Below are positions 40,727 through 49,563 of a stretch of DNA of 64,000 nucleotides, piece after piece (the stretch's first letter is position 1; every line of letters begins with the position of its first letter). The stretch comes from Nocardia flavorosea NBRC 108225. Its GTDB lineage: Bacteria; Actinomycetota; Actinomycetes; Mycobacteriales; Mycobacteriaceae. The notes under the pieces were generated by a model that was given only the letters and a program-made list of their open reading frames with translations, ran no database searches and was not told where the DNA came from. Where the stretch lies: the NCBI RefSeq assembly GCF_001613385.1, contig NZ_BDCG01000014.1, positions 62,001 to 126,000 on the forward strand, given 5' to 3'. Position numbers and translations under genes: made by a program.

Positions 40727-43500
40727 CCGATCTCGCCGTACCGGATCTGTGTCTGGTGGTACTCATCGGTTGCACCGGATCGGGGAAATCGACCTTCGCC
40801 CGCACGCATTTCCCGCCGACGTCCGTGATCTCCGCCGATACCTGCCGCGGGCTGGTGAGCGACGACGAGGACGACCAGTCGGCGACACCGGAGGCTTTCG
40901 CGCTGCTGCACCACATCGTCGGAGTGCGCTTGCGACGCGGGCTGCGGACCGTGGTCGATGCGACCAATGTGCAGCCGGGCTCCCGCAAGGAACTCGTCGC
41001 GCTCGCCCGGGACCACGATGTGCTGCCGGTGGCTATCGTGCTGGATGTACCGGATTCGGTATGCCTGGAACGGAACGCGCGGCGATCGGATCGCGCCGCG
41101 CTGGGCGCCCACGTCGTGCACCGTCAGCAGCGGGAGCTGCGGCGCGGGCTGCGCGGGCTGGAACGCGAGGGATTCCGGCGGGTACACACGCTGCGCGGTG
41201 CCGAAGAGATCACCGCGGCGCGGATCGTGGACGAACGCCTGTGGAACGACCGCCGCGACCTCACCGGCCCGTTCGATGTCATCGGCGATATCCACGGCTG
41301 CCGATCGGAGCTGGAGACCCTGCTCGCCACACTCGGCTACCGGATCGATCGCGACCCGCAGGGCCGGGCCGTGGGCGCCTGCCACCCTGGGGGCCGGACC
41401 GCGGTTTTCGTCGGCGATCTCGTCGATCGTGGTCCTGATACGCCGGGGGTGCTGCGCTTGGTGATGGGGATGACCGCTAACGGAGACGCACTGTGCGTCA
41501 CCGGTAACCATGAGCACAAACTCGTCCGCGCCCTATCCGGCCGGAAGGTGAAACCGGCCCATGGGCTGGCCGAATCGCTGACTCAGCTCGCGGCGACCGA
41601 CGACGAATTCCGGGCGGCCGCACTCGACTTCTGCCGTGGTCTCATCAGCCACTATGTACTCGACGGCGGCCGGCTGGTCGTGGCCCACGCCGGCTTGAAG
41701 CAGCAGTATCACGGGCGGTCGTCCGGACGTGTCCGGTCTTTCGCCATGTACGGCGAGACCACCGGCGAAACCGACGACTTCGGCCTGCCGGTGCGCTACC
41801 CGTGGGCCGAGGAGTACCGCGGCCGGGCGACCGTGCTGTACGGCCACACACCGGTCGCCGGCCTGCGCTGGGTGAACAACACGCTGTGCCTGGACACCGG
41901 TGTGGTTTTCGGTGGGCAGCTGTCGGCGTTGCGGTACCCGGAGCGGCAGACGGTCTCGGTACCGGCCGAGCGGGTCTGGTACGAACCGGTCCGCCCGCTG
42001 GCGCCGGTAGGCGGCGGTCCGGACACCGAGGGCCCCGCGCACCGCGATCCCGGCATTCTCGATCTCGACGATGTACTCGGCCGCCGGGTGGTCGAAACCC
42101 GCCACCACGGGCGGGTCGGAGTCCAGGAGGAGAACGCGAGCGCGGCACTCGAGGTGATGAGCCGGTTCGCCGTGGACCCGCGGTGGCTGGTCTATCTGCC
42201 GCCGACCATGGCCCCGTGCGCCACCTCCGAATTGCCCGGCTACCTCGAGCATCCCGCGCAGGCATTCGAGTACTTCCGCGGTGAGGGCGTGACGCGGGTG
42301 GTGTGCGAGGAGAAACATATGGGATCGCGGGCGGTGGTGCTGCTGGCTCGCTCCCCGGAAGTGGCCGCCGAACGTTTCGGGGTGGCGCGGGGCACCGGCA
42401 TGATCTACACCCGCACGGGTCGGCCGTTCTTCGACGAACCCGACCGGACCGAAGCACTGCTGGCCCGGATCCGCGCGGCGGCCGAAGCCGCCGGACTGTT
42501 CGACGAGTTGGGCACCGGCTGGCTCCTGCTCGACACCGAGATCATGCCCTGGTCGGCGAAGGCGCAACAGCTGCTGCGCAACCAGTACGCCGCGGTCGGC
42601 GCCGCGGCGCGGGCCTCGGTCGACACGGCCCGCCAGGTGCTGGCGGCGGTGGCGGCCCGGGGCCAGGATACCGGCGAGCTGCAGGCCCGAATGAGCGACC
42701 GGGCCGCCGATATCGCTGCCTTCACCCGCGCCTACGGCCGCTACTGCTGGCCCGTCGACGGGCTGAACGGGTTACGGGTGGCACCGTTCGGACTGCTGGC
42801 CGGTGAAGGTGCAAATTACGCCGTCCGCGATCATCACTGGCAGCTGGACCTACTCGACCGGCTGGTCGCCGCCGACCCGGATCTGCTGTCCGCTACCCGG
42901 CGGATGACCGTCGACCTCGGCGATCCCGGCAGCGAAGCGACCGCTACCGCGTGGTGGCTGGCGCTGACCGGCGACGGCGGCGAGGGCATGGTGGTGAAAC
43001 CGGTGGACGCTCTGGTGCACGCGGCGCCGAAGTCGCGCGGAGCGGCGGCCCGCACAACGACGGGCGCGATCGGCTCGGCCACTGTGGGAGCCACGACCGA
43101 CGCAGGCCCCGCGGGAAACGCGGGCAAGGTTCCGGATCGCGCGGGGGACGGCGGCGTCGGCGCGCAGCTGTACGGCGGTGAACTGCTCGGGCACGGTGCG
43201 GTTGTGACGGGAAACCGTGACAACGGCGTACCGGTGGGCCGACTCGTGCAGCCGGGGGTCAAATGCCGCGGACCGGAGTATCTCCGGATCATCTACGGCC
43301 CCGAGTATCTGCGACCGGAGAACCTGCATCGCTTGCGGTCCCGTGGTCTGGGCCGGAAACGGGCGCTGGCGCTGCGTGAGTACGCATTGGGCATGGAGGC
43401 TCTGGACCGCCTCGCCGCGGGTGATCCGCTGTGGCGGGTCCACGAGGCGGTGTTCGCGGTGCTGGCACTCGAATCCGAACCGATCGATCCGCGACTCTAG
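40723..43500 (+). CDS. pnkp: Polynucleotide kinase-phosphatase-ligase Pnkp
   Basis: Pnkp heals and seals broken RNA with Hen1. The 925-residue protein has three domains. The 5'-kinase at about 1-175 has P-loop IGCTGSGKSTF and an ISADTCRGLVSDD lid. The metallophosphatase at about 180-430 has IGDIHGCRSEL, GDLVDRGPDTPGVL, GNHEHK and LYGHTPVAG. The ligase-like domain spans about 450-925, with nucleotidyl Lys in EEKHMGSRAVV, later EGMVVKP and QPGVKCRGPEYLRIIYGPEY. Between the last two motifs sits an extra stretch of about 70 residues (about 765-838), rich in Gly/Ala/Thr, that I do not expect in this family. The GTG start overlaps hen1. Transcription probably ends in the gap after 43500. Confidence 0.96.
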   Translation: MTDLAVPDLCLVVLIGCTGSGKSTFARTHFPPTSVISADTCRGLVSDDEDDQSATPEAFALLHHIVGVRLRRGLRTVVDATNVQPGSRKELVALARDHDVLPVAIVLDVPDSVCLERNARRSDRAALGAHVVHRQQRELRRGLRGLEREGFRRVHTLRGAEEITAARIVDERLWNDRRDLTGPFDVIGDIHGCRSELETLLATLGYRIDRDPQGRAVGACHPGGRTAVFVGDLVDRGPDTPGVLRLVMGMTANGDALCVTGNHEHKLVRALSGRKVKPAHGLAESLTQLAATDDEFRAAALDFCRGLISHYVLDGGRLVVAHAGLKQQYHGRSSGRVRSFAMYGETTGETDDFGLPVRYPWAEEYRGRATVLYGHTPVAGLRWVNNTLCLDTGVVFGGQLSALRYPERQTVSVPAERVWYEPVRPLAPVGGGPDTEGPAHRDPGILDLDDVLGRRVVETRHHGRVGVQEENASAALEVMSRFAVDPRWLVYLPPTMAPCATSELPGYLEHPAQAFEYFRGEGVTRVVCEEKHMGSRAVVLLARSPEVAAERFGVARGTGMIYTRTGRPFFDEPDRTEALLARIRAAAEAAGLFDELGTGWLLLDTEIMPWSAKAQQLLRNQYAAVGAAARASVDTARQVLAAVAARGQDTGELQARMSDRAADIAAFTRAYGRYCWPVDGLNGLRVAPFGLLAGEGANYAVRDHHWQLDLLDRLVAADPDLLSATRRMTVDLGDPGSEATATAWWLALTGDGGEGMVVKPVDALVHAAPKSRGAAARTTTGAIGSATVGATTDAGPAGNAGKVPDRAGDGGVGAQLYGGELLGHGAVVTGNRDNGVPVGRLVQPGVKCRGPEYLRIIYGPEYLRPENLHRLRSRGLGRKRALALREYALGMEALDRLAAGDPLWRVHEAVFAVLALESEPIDPRL

Positions 43501-43745
43501 AGGTTTGCGGCCGCGGAGCGCCCCGTGGCCACAACCCTCCTTTGCTGCCCGTTCCTATCGGCGGGTACTCGACGGGCCGGCGCCGAGCTGCGGATACGGC
43601 AATTCCCTTCCCAATCATGAGAAATAAACGCGCGACTATCCAACACTCGCGTATCGTACCGTTAAACAGCGGCTCATAGAACAGCGGACCTCGGGTTACC
43701 GAATCGCCGTTGAAGTTCTATTCCGCCAAACGAACGGAGCCCATC

Positions 43746-44054
43746 ATGACCATCACCCGCACTCATGAACTGCTGAAGAAGATCGCCGCAGCCTTCGCCT
43801 TGACCGGCGCGTTCGTCCTCGCCCCCGCCGGCCTGACAGTCCAGGCGGCCCAGGCGGACGTCGGCCACAGCACCCGGGGTGATTCACACGCAGGTAACGG
43901 CACATACAACGACACCCATACGATCCCCGCCGATACCAGCAACCGCAGCGAGCCGGTACACGCGATCCCGGCATACCGGAGCGACACCTACGACGGCGAC
44001 GGCGTCTACCGAGACATCTGCGCGTACAAGCCGTACTTCTACGCTTGCCGATGA
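43746..44054 (+). CDS. Small secreted protein of unknown function
   Basis: This 102-residue protein has a clear signal peptide (ELLKKIAAAFALTGAFVLAPAG, then LTVQAAQA) with cleavage likely after AQA. The mature part of about 63 residues is polar and rich in His, Thr, Asp, Gly and Tyr (RGDSHAGNGTYNDTHT, AYRSDTYDGDGVYRD). It ends DICAYKPYFYACR, where two cysteines could form a small disulfide loop. The ATG at 43746 has GGAG seven bases upstream. No family is recognised. A GTACCGTTA half-site 82 bases upstream resembles the operator before gdh. Confidence 0.7.
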   Translation: MTITRTHELLKKIAAAFALTGAFVLAPAGLTVQAAQADVGHSTRGDSHAGNGTYNDTHTIPADTSNRSEPVHAIPAYRSDTYDGDGVYRDICAYKPYFYACR

Positions 44055-44321
44055 GTCGATCACAGAAGCCGTGAACCCGATCGGCAGATCATCGGTCTCG
44101 TGATGACGAACAGTGGCGCAAAGTCGACCATCGGCAACCAGCCGGTACGATCTCGACCCCGTCACCCACCGCCCCCGCACAACGGGTCGCTACAGCGCCG
44201 ATCTCCGATGCGAACCACTTCTCCGAGGTAAGGAGATCAACCCCTTCCGATACGATTCATCGACTGTATGCCGCCCACCTGGCGGCGACCTCGGCCGGAA
44301 GCATCCGGATGATATCCGGCC
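44055..44321. other. Convergent intergenic gap
   Basis: These 267 bases lie between the small secreted protein and the DHFR-like gene on the other strand. I see no protein-like reading frame and no clear terminator. A GAGGTAAGGAG stretch near 44223 resembles a ribosome site but is not followed by a credible coding sequence. Confidence 0.4.
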
Positions 44322-44909
44322 TCAGGACAAGCAATGCTCGACACACACCCGCGCGGACTGCCGGTAGCGTATCTGCACCACCGCGCTGTCGAACGTAAGC
44401 ACATCGAGCAGACGCAGACTCGACGGATCGACCGACGCCTGGAACAACGGAACTCCATCGCCCAACAACACGGGATGGACGAACAGCCGGTATTCGTCGA
44501 TCAGATCGTGCGCCAGAAAGGCCGCGGCAGTCTCGGCCCCGCCGAGCAGCACCAGATCTTGCCCCGAATCCTTGCGCTGACGAACCTGTTCGACAAAATC
44601 AGCGCCGATAACCTCGGTGTTCCAGCCGGGCGCCTGTAGCGTCCGGGACACCACGAGCTTGGACGCATCCCGCCAGAACCGCGCGAAATCGACATAGAAC
44701 GGCGACACCGGCGCGAGATCCGCGGTCGGCCAGTAGTCCGCCATGATTTCGTAGGTCTTGCGACCGTACAGCAGTGAATCAGCGCGCCGGAGCTCGTCCA
44801 GGTAACCGGCGCACAATTCTTCGTCGACGACAGGCCAGTAAACCTCTTCGTCAGGCCCTTCGACGAACCCGTCGAGCGAGACCTGCATCCACAATGTCAG
44901 GCTTCCCAT
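44322..44909 (-). CDS. DHFR/RibD C-terminal-like reductase
   Basis: This 195-residue protein belongs to the dihydrofolate-reductase-like fold used in the RibD C-terminal family of NADPH reductases. It shows LTLWMQVSLDGFVEGPDEE, DSLLYGRKTYEIMADYWP, LVLLGGAETAAAFLAHDLIDEYRL (NADPH-site GG) and VHPVLLGDGVPLF. It is a stand-alone domain without deaminase, common in actinobacteria, and the substrate is unknown. GAGGT is six bases before the ATG. The C-terminus ends ARVCVEHCLS, with two cysteines. It is upstream-neighboured by a MerR gene on the same strand, 209 bases away. Confidence 0.9.
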   Translation of the reverse strand: MGSLTLWMQVSLDGFVEGPDEEVYWPVVDEELCAGYLDELRRADSLLYGRKTYEIMADYWPTADLAPVSPFYVDFARFWRDASKLVVSRTLQAPGWNTEVIGADFVEQVRQRKDSGQDLVLLGGAETAAAFLAHDLIDEYRLFVHPVLLGDGVPLFQASVDPSSLRLLDVLTFDSAVVQIRYRQSARVCVEHCLS

Positions 44910-45118
44910 ACCGCTACCTCATCTATCACGTTGGGTGTCCAGAGCAGATTCTGCCGCGAATCACCGCTGTGCACATCGGTAGGAAGGGAAGAGAATACTT
45001 AGGTGGACGTAAGGAAATACTCACAACGTAGAAATTCACAGCATATCGCCACATAAGACACGAGCATCGGCCAGCCGCCCACCTGTGGGAAGTCCGATGA
45101 CGACCAGTGGCCGGTGGA

Positions 45119-45874
45119 TCAGGCGTCGGTAGGGAGGTCGGCGAGCTCACTGTCTGCGGCGATGTACTGCCCGACAAACCGGGTCACCAGCTCGGAAGCC
45201 GCCCTACCAGGTAAGTTCCGGGCCAGTTGTAGCTGCCCGGTCAGTTTTGCCAGGTCATCGGCAGTGCGTTCGGAGTCCTGATACTCCTGCCATACCGTGC
45301 GCTGGAAGAGATCGACGAAGCGGCGCGCGATCCGGTCGCAATCCGATCGTATCCGCTCCAGCTCACCGAGGACTTCGGCATCGGGAATTCCGGCGGCGGC
45401 CAGCTGTTCGGCAAAGCGGATCATCTGTTTGTCGGCGGGCCGATAGGTGGCGGCATCGACCGGTTCGTACAGTCCGGACGCGACGATACGGGCCAGGCCG
45501 TTGGGAACCACAGCGTAGCGTTCCTGCAGTTCGGTGGCCGGAATCGTATCCTCGCCCGCTTCCGTTCCTCCTACGGGGGGCTCGTCGGGGTCCGCGCCGC
45601 TCAGCAACGTGCCGACGCCCAGGATATCGCCGAGGTCGTCACCACGATCCCACGCTTTGAGCAGCTCCTTGATACCGTTCAGCTTGATCCCGCGATCGAG
45701 CAGCCTGCTGATCGTATGCACCCGATTCAGATGCTCAGGGCTGTAATATCCCGTTCTCCCCTTGACCTGCGGCGGAGGCAGAACGCCCCGTTCGTGATAA
45801 ACCCGCAGGCTGCGCACGGTCGTGCCGGCGGCGCGAGCCAGCTCATCGATCGTGTACTCCACACCAGCAGCCAT
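45119..45874 (-). CDS. MerR-family regulator
   Basis: This 251-residue protein has an N-terminal winged helix-turn-helix of the MerR class (EYTIDELARAAGTTVRSLRV, then YHERGVLPPPQVKGRTGYYS) and a dimerisation helix (LNRVHTISRLLDRGIKLNGIKELL). A long C-terminal region of about 170 residues is mostly helical. It does not show the CxxC or HxC metal sites of MerR or CueR, so a small organic ligand or protein partner is more likely. The ATG at 45874 is upstream of a 99-base gap to whiB. A divergent target is not evident. Confidence 0.9.
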   Translation of the reverse strand: MAAGVEYTIDELARAAGTTVRSLRVYHERGVLPPPQVKGRTGYYSPEHLNRVHTISRLLDRGIKLNGIKELLKAWDRGDDLGDILGVGTLLSGADPDEPPVGGTEAGEDTIPATELQERYAVVPNGLARIVASGLYEPVDAATYRPADKQMIRFAEQLAAAGIPDAEVLGELERIRSDCDRIARRFVDLFQRTVWQEYQDSERTADDLAKLTGQLQLARNLPGRAASELVTRFVGQYIAADSELADLPTDA

Positions 45875-45973
45875 ACATCAAGGAAACCACATCGAATCGA
45901 TTACGGTGCACGTCGGACACGACCGAAAGGCCCGATTCAATGCTTGTTGGCACGGGGTTTCCTCGATCGTTGT

Positions 45974-46258
45974 TCACCGTCCGACGGTACGTTGTGTATA
46001 GGCGCGTCGCTCGTCCTCCGACATTCCACCCCAGACCCCGTACGGTTCACCCACCTCGAGCGCGTAGCTCCGGCACCGATCGAGAACCGGACACGCGTCG
46101 CAGATCTGCTTCGCTCGCCGCACCCGGGCGGCCCGGGCTCGGCCACGCTCACCTTCCGGATGGAAGAACACCGTCGATTCCAAGCCACGGCAAGATCCGA
46201 GCAATTGCCAATCCCACACGTCGGCTGCCGGGCGCCGGTACTGGACCACGGTGGACAT
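45974..46258 (-). CDS. WhiB-family Fe-S regulator (WhiB3-like)
   Basis: This 94-residue WhiB protein has the four [4Fe-4S] cysteines: C in LLGSCRGLESTVFFHP, then ICDACPVLDRCRSYALEV. The GVWGGM turn and a basic C-terminus follow. The start sequence (ADVWDWQLLGSCRG) and the FFHPEGERGRAR segment are closest to WhiB3 in my memory, a redox regulator of lipid synthesis and virulence in M. tuberculosis; this is an inference. GAGGAG six bases before the ATG supports the start. It is divergent from the DUF1707 gene over 144 bases. Confidence 0.92.
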   Translation of the reverse strand: MSTVVQYRRPAADVWDWQLLGSCRGLESTVFFHPEGERGRARAARVRRAKQICDACPVLDRCRSYALEVGEPYGVWGGMSEDERRAYTQRTVGR

Positions 46259-46390
46259 CGAAACTCCTCTACCCCGATTGTGTAGTCAGCGTAATTAGTC
46301 CCCACATATGGGAATTCGCTGCTCCCGGATCCGGCCGCGGCTTCCCGGCAGTGGCGAATCACGCCGGGAACGAAACCACCGAAACCGTCC

Positions 46391-46402
46391 TATGCTGCGG
46401 GT
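46391..46402 (+). promoter_or_regulatory. Leaderless-type -10 element of the DUF1707 gene
   Basis: TATGCT (46391-46396), six bases, then ATG at 46403. There is no Shine-Dalgarno sequence. It has the same geometry as ndk, valS and the FKBP gene. Confidence 0.6.
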
Positions 46403-46786
46403 ATGAGTGAGCTACCGGGGGCACGGATCACCGTCGGGGAGCGCGAACGAGCATTGCGCGAGCTCGCCGAACATCTGGGCGCGGGCCGTCTGACACTCAC
46501 CGACTACGAGGAACGGGCGGCCGCCGCGACCGTCGCGACCACCAGACCCGAACTGGCCGTCCTTTTCGCAGATATGCCCGGCGCGGCGGCACCACCCGGC
46601 GAGCTCCAGCACGCTGATCCGGCCACCGGATTCGCGATCATGGGAGGTTGCGCGGCCACCTTCGCCCTCGTCCTGGCACTGGTATTCGGCGGCTGGTTGT
46701 GGCTGCTGCTTCTGGTCGTCCTGCTGGTCTCGGCGCCTCTGGTGCCGGTGGCGCTGCGGCGCCGGCGACTACCCGGACCCTCCTGA
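46403..46786 (+). CDS. DUF1707 (SHOCT-like) membrane protein
   Basis: This 127-residue protein has an N-terminal DUF1707 domain (ARITVGERERALRELAEHLG, then AGRLTLTDYEERAAAATVAT, with the L-x-x-AxxxGRL-x-x-x-E-Y/F-EER pattern). Two C-terminal hydrophobic segments follow (GFAIMGGCAATFALVLALVF, WLWLLLLVVLLVSAPLVP). Its role is unknown; the family is common and often linked to envelope regulation. Its stop lies two bases from the pknG stop on the other strand, so the two genes converge with no space for a terminator. Confidence 0.85.
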   Translation: MSELPGARITVGERERALRELAEHLGAGRLTLTDYEERAAAATVATTRPELAVLFADMPGAAAPPGELQHADPATGFAIMGGCAATFALVLALVFGGWLWLLLLVVLLVSAPLVPVALRRRRLPGPS

Positions 46787-46788
46787 CC

Positions 46789-49419
46789 TCACCACCGGGT
46801 GCGTGGCCGGACCGTATTGGCCAGGTCCACCAGCCGGTAGCGATGCAACCGGTCGGGCGCCGTACGAGCCAGCGCACGCAACCGCGATTCCAGACCGCCC
46901 CGCAGCCCCGGAATCGTCAGCGGGTAGCCGAGCAGGGTGGTATCGGCTGCGGCCGGGCGCATCCGCGACCGCAACCAGTCCAGCGCGGCGCCCACCACCA
47001 CGACCTGTATCTGCAGCACCCGCGGCTCGTCGACGAGCTCCAGCCGTGCGGCGGCCTCCATCAGATCGACTTCGGTGATATCGCGGTGCGGCCGGGACAC
47101 CAGCACGAGGCTGCCGGTCATCCGGGCCGTCGTGTAGTGGCGGGAGGTATCGGGGACCTCGTCCAGCACTTGCACCGCCTCCAGCGGTGCGCCGTCCGCG
47201 GCCAGCCGGCGCGCCAGCCCGAAGGCCGCGCTCACCACCCCGTGGTTGGTTCGCCACACCAGCCGGTAGAACGTTTCAGCGGCCCGGTGCCAGCGTTCGG
47301 AATCCTCTGGGTCGGCCGACGATTGCAATACCAGTTCCGCGGTACCGGCCAGCGCCAGCGCAGGCGCGATCTCCCCGGGCAGCATGGTGTGCACCTCGTC
47401 GAAGTGCAGGTAGGCGCGCTCGTAGAAACCTCCCAGCAGCGCGACCACGCCGTCGAACCATTCGATCCGCCAATCGGTGGCCTCGCGCGGCCGTAGCACC
47501 TCGAGCAGCGCCCGCGCCGCCTCCAGATCGCCGAGGTCCAGATGGGCTCGGATGGCGGCCAGCGCACCTTCGACCTCGAACGTCTCGGGGGCGTCGATGG
47601 TGCCCGCCGCAATACGTTCGGAGGTCTGTCTCAACGCGTCGAGTGTCTGGCGCGCATCGCCGTACAGCAGCGGAGTGATCAATTCCACGCTGGGATCGTC
47701 GGCATCGATCAGCGGGATCGGCAACGCGGCCACCACCGCGGTGGCGTCCAGGCCCATACTGCGGTGCATGCCGTCGACCATGCCGTCCGTCTGGCCGATC
47801 AGGGCATCGATGCCGAAATCACCCCGCAGTGAGCCGAATTCGACCGACGCCTGCGGATATTCCCGGCCGGTGTCGGCGGCCAGCACCATCCGCAGCACAC
47901 CGGCCATCTGGCAGTACATGGCGTAGGTGGAGGGGAACCGGCGGGCCGGATCCCGATGAGTGGACCGGATCAGCAGCCGGTGCAGGTACGGGTAGCGTTC
48001 CAGCAGCGGATACTGCTCGGGCGTGGGCATTTCGGTACGGGGATCGCCACCGGTGTCTTTGCTCAGGTCGAGGAACAGCGCGGCCAGCGTGCGGCCGGCG
48101 GCGAAAATATCGGAGGCGACGGTAGGGCCTGTTTCGATGATCTCGGGCGCCTGGTATCCGGGTGTACCGTAGATGCTGCCGTAGGACTCCATCGCCGCCA
48201 CGGCGCCGAGGTCGATGAGTTTGACCTCGGCGTCGGTGACCATGATGTTGTCCGGTTTGAGGTCGTTGTAGGCCAATCCGAGCGAATGCAGATAGTCGAG
48301 GGCCGGCAGTACCTCCATCAGGTAGGCAAGGGTTTCGGCCACCGGAATCCCCTCCGGCCCGGCCAGATCCAGCAGCTTCTTCAGCGACCGCCCGCCCACG
48401 TACTCCATGACGATATAGCCGTCGGCCACCTCACGGCGGGAGCGGTGCTTGACAAAGTTGTAGATCTTGACCACACCGGGATGGGTGATCTCGGAGAGGA
48501 ACTGCCGTTCGGCCAGCGCTACCACGTGCGCCTCGAAATCCTGCGGGTTCTGCAGGCCTTTCAACACCACCCAGCGGTCGCTGACATTCGTATCGACGGC
48601 CAGATAGATCCAGCCGAGACCACCGTGGGCGAGACAGCCCTTGACCACGTACTGTTCGGCGACCATCTCCCCCGCCGACAACGCCGGCAGGAAGTTGTAG
48701 GCCGAACCGCACTGCCCGCACTCCCCGATCACCGAGCCGGGGCCGTCCGGCCCGGAACGGCCGGTGGGAGCCTGGCATTTCCAGCAGAAACGCTTGTTCT
48801 CGGGGACGACCGGGTCCTCGAGCACCGCGGTCCCGGGATCCACCGGGTCCACCCGCGGCAAGACCACCAGACCGGCGCCCAGGCGGCGCACGCTGGGCCG
48901 GGACCGGGAATTGCGGCCCGACGGCGGATCGTCGGAGAAACCGGCGAAGGGATCGAAATCGTCCAGGTCGTCCTCGTCGTCGGCCAGCAGCAGTTCGTCG
49001 AGATCATCGTCATCGGGACCACCCAGGCTGTTCAGCCGGGCGATATCGTCACCGGTGAGAGCGGCGACGGCGCGGTCGAACTCGCTGAGGTCGGGCGCCG
49101 CCGGCGGCGGACCGGATTCCTGCGGTGCGGCAACGGCCGGGATCGGACCCACGGTCACCGGCACGAAAACACCCGTAGCGCTTGGGGGTGCGCCGGCATC
49201 GGTGGGGCTGCGGGGTTCGCTCGGCGCCGATTCGGCCAGTAGTTCGTCGGCGGCGCGGGTGAGGTCGGATTCCGCCGGGTTGCGTGGTATTCCGTCACCG
49301 CCCGTGGTGCGGCGCGTCGACCAGGTGTGCGTCACCCGCCTGGGCATCGCGGCGCCCCGGATCCGCCGCTTCGACCAGGGCGGGAGCGGACGTTCGGATG
49401 AGCTGGGATGCTCTGGCAT
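46789..49419 (-). CDS. pknG: Serine/threonine protein kinase PknG
   Basis: PknG is a soluble kinase that controls central nitrogen/carbon flux through GarA in mycobacteria and affects host-cell survival. The 876-residue protein has a rubredoxin-like zinc domain (FCWKCQAPTG, ECGQCGSAYNF; about residues 210-250). Its kinase domain is about 265-520, with GLGWIYLAV, the Lys in VVLKGLQN and YNDLKPDNIMV; DLGAV stands in place of DFG. A TPR region runs to the end. The N-terminal acidic, disordered region is about 100 residues longer than in M. tuberculosis. The expected upstream glnX-glnH genes are absent; an amino-acid permease is there instead. The ATG at 49419 has AGAGGT seven bases upstream. Confidence 0.96.
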   Translation of the reverse strand: MPEHPSSSERPLPPWSKRRIRGAAMPRRVTHTWSTRRTTGGDGIPRNPAESDLTRAADELLAESAPSEPRSPTDAGAPPSATGVFVPVTVGPIPAVAAPQESGPPPAAPDLSEFDRAVAALTGDDIARLNSLGGPDDDDLDELLLADDEDDLDDFDPFAGFSDDPPSGRNSRSRPSVRRLGAGLVVLPRVDPVDPGTAVLEDPVVPENKRFCWKCQAPTGRSGPDGPGSVIGECGQCGSAYNFLPALSAGEMVAEQYVVKGCLAHGGLGWIYLAVDTNVSDRWVVLKGLQNPQDFEAHVVALAERQFLSEITHPGVVKIYNFVKHRSRREVADGYIVMEYVGGRSLKKLLDLAGPEGIPVAETLAYLMEVLPALDYLHSLGLAYNDLKPDNIMVTDAEVKLIDLGAVAAMESYGSIYGTPGYQAPEIIETGPTVASDIFAAGRTLAALFLDLSKDTGGDPRTEMPTPEQYPLLERYPYLHRLLIRSTHRDPARRFPSTYAMYCQMAGVLRMVLAADTGREYPQASVEFGSLRGDFGIDALIGQTDGMVDGMHRSMGLDATAVVAALPIPLIDADDPSVELITPLLYGDARQTLDALRQTSERIAAGTIDAPETFEVEGALAAIRAHLDLGDLEAARALLEVLRPREATDWRIEWFDGVVALLGGFYERAYLHFDEVHTMLPGEIAPALALAGTAELVLQSSADPEDSERWHRAAETFYRLVWRTNHGVVSAAFGLARRLAADGAPLEAVQVLDEVPDTSRHYTTARMTGSLVLVSRPHRDITEVDLMEAAARLELVDEPRVLQIQVVVVGAALDWLRSRMRPAAADTTLLGYPLTIPGLRGGLESRLRALARTAPDRLHRYRLVDLANTVRPRTRW

Positions 49420-49513
49420 GCACGACCTCTCAAAACCCACAGGGGAACTGAGAGTCCATTGTTATCCCGGTACTCGGACCCGGGGGATTCGAGGTTCCCT
49501 TCTCTGGGAATGG

Positions 49514-49550
49514 GACTTCCCCGGGCGCGGCGTGCGCGGCCGGGGAAGTC
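49514..49550 (-). terminator. Terminator hairpin after the amino-acid permease gene
   Basis: GACTTCCCCGG (49514-49524) pairs perfectly with CCGGGGAAGTC (49540-49550) around a 15-base GC-rich loop. It lies 13 bases past the permease stop and upstream of pknG. No U-tract follows; a smaller hairpin (about 49496-49511) comes next. Confidence 0.65.
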
Positions 49551-49563
49551 GTCATATCCTTGC

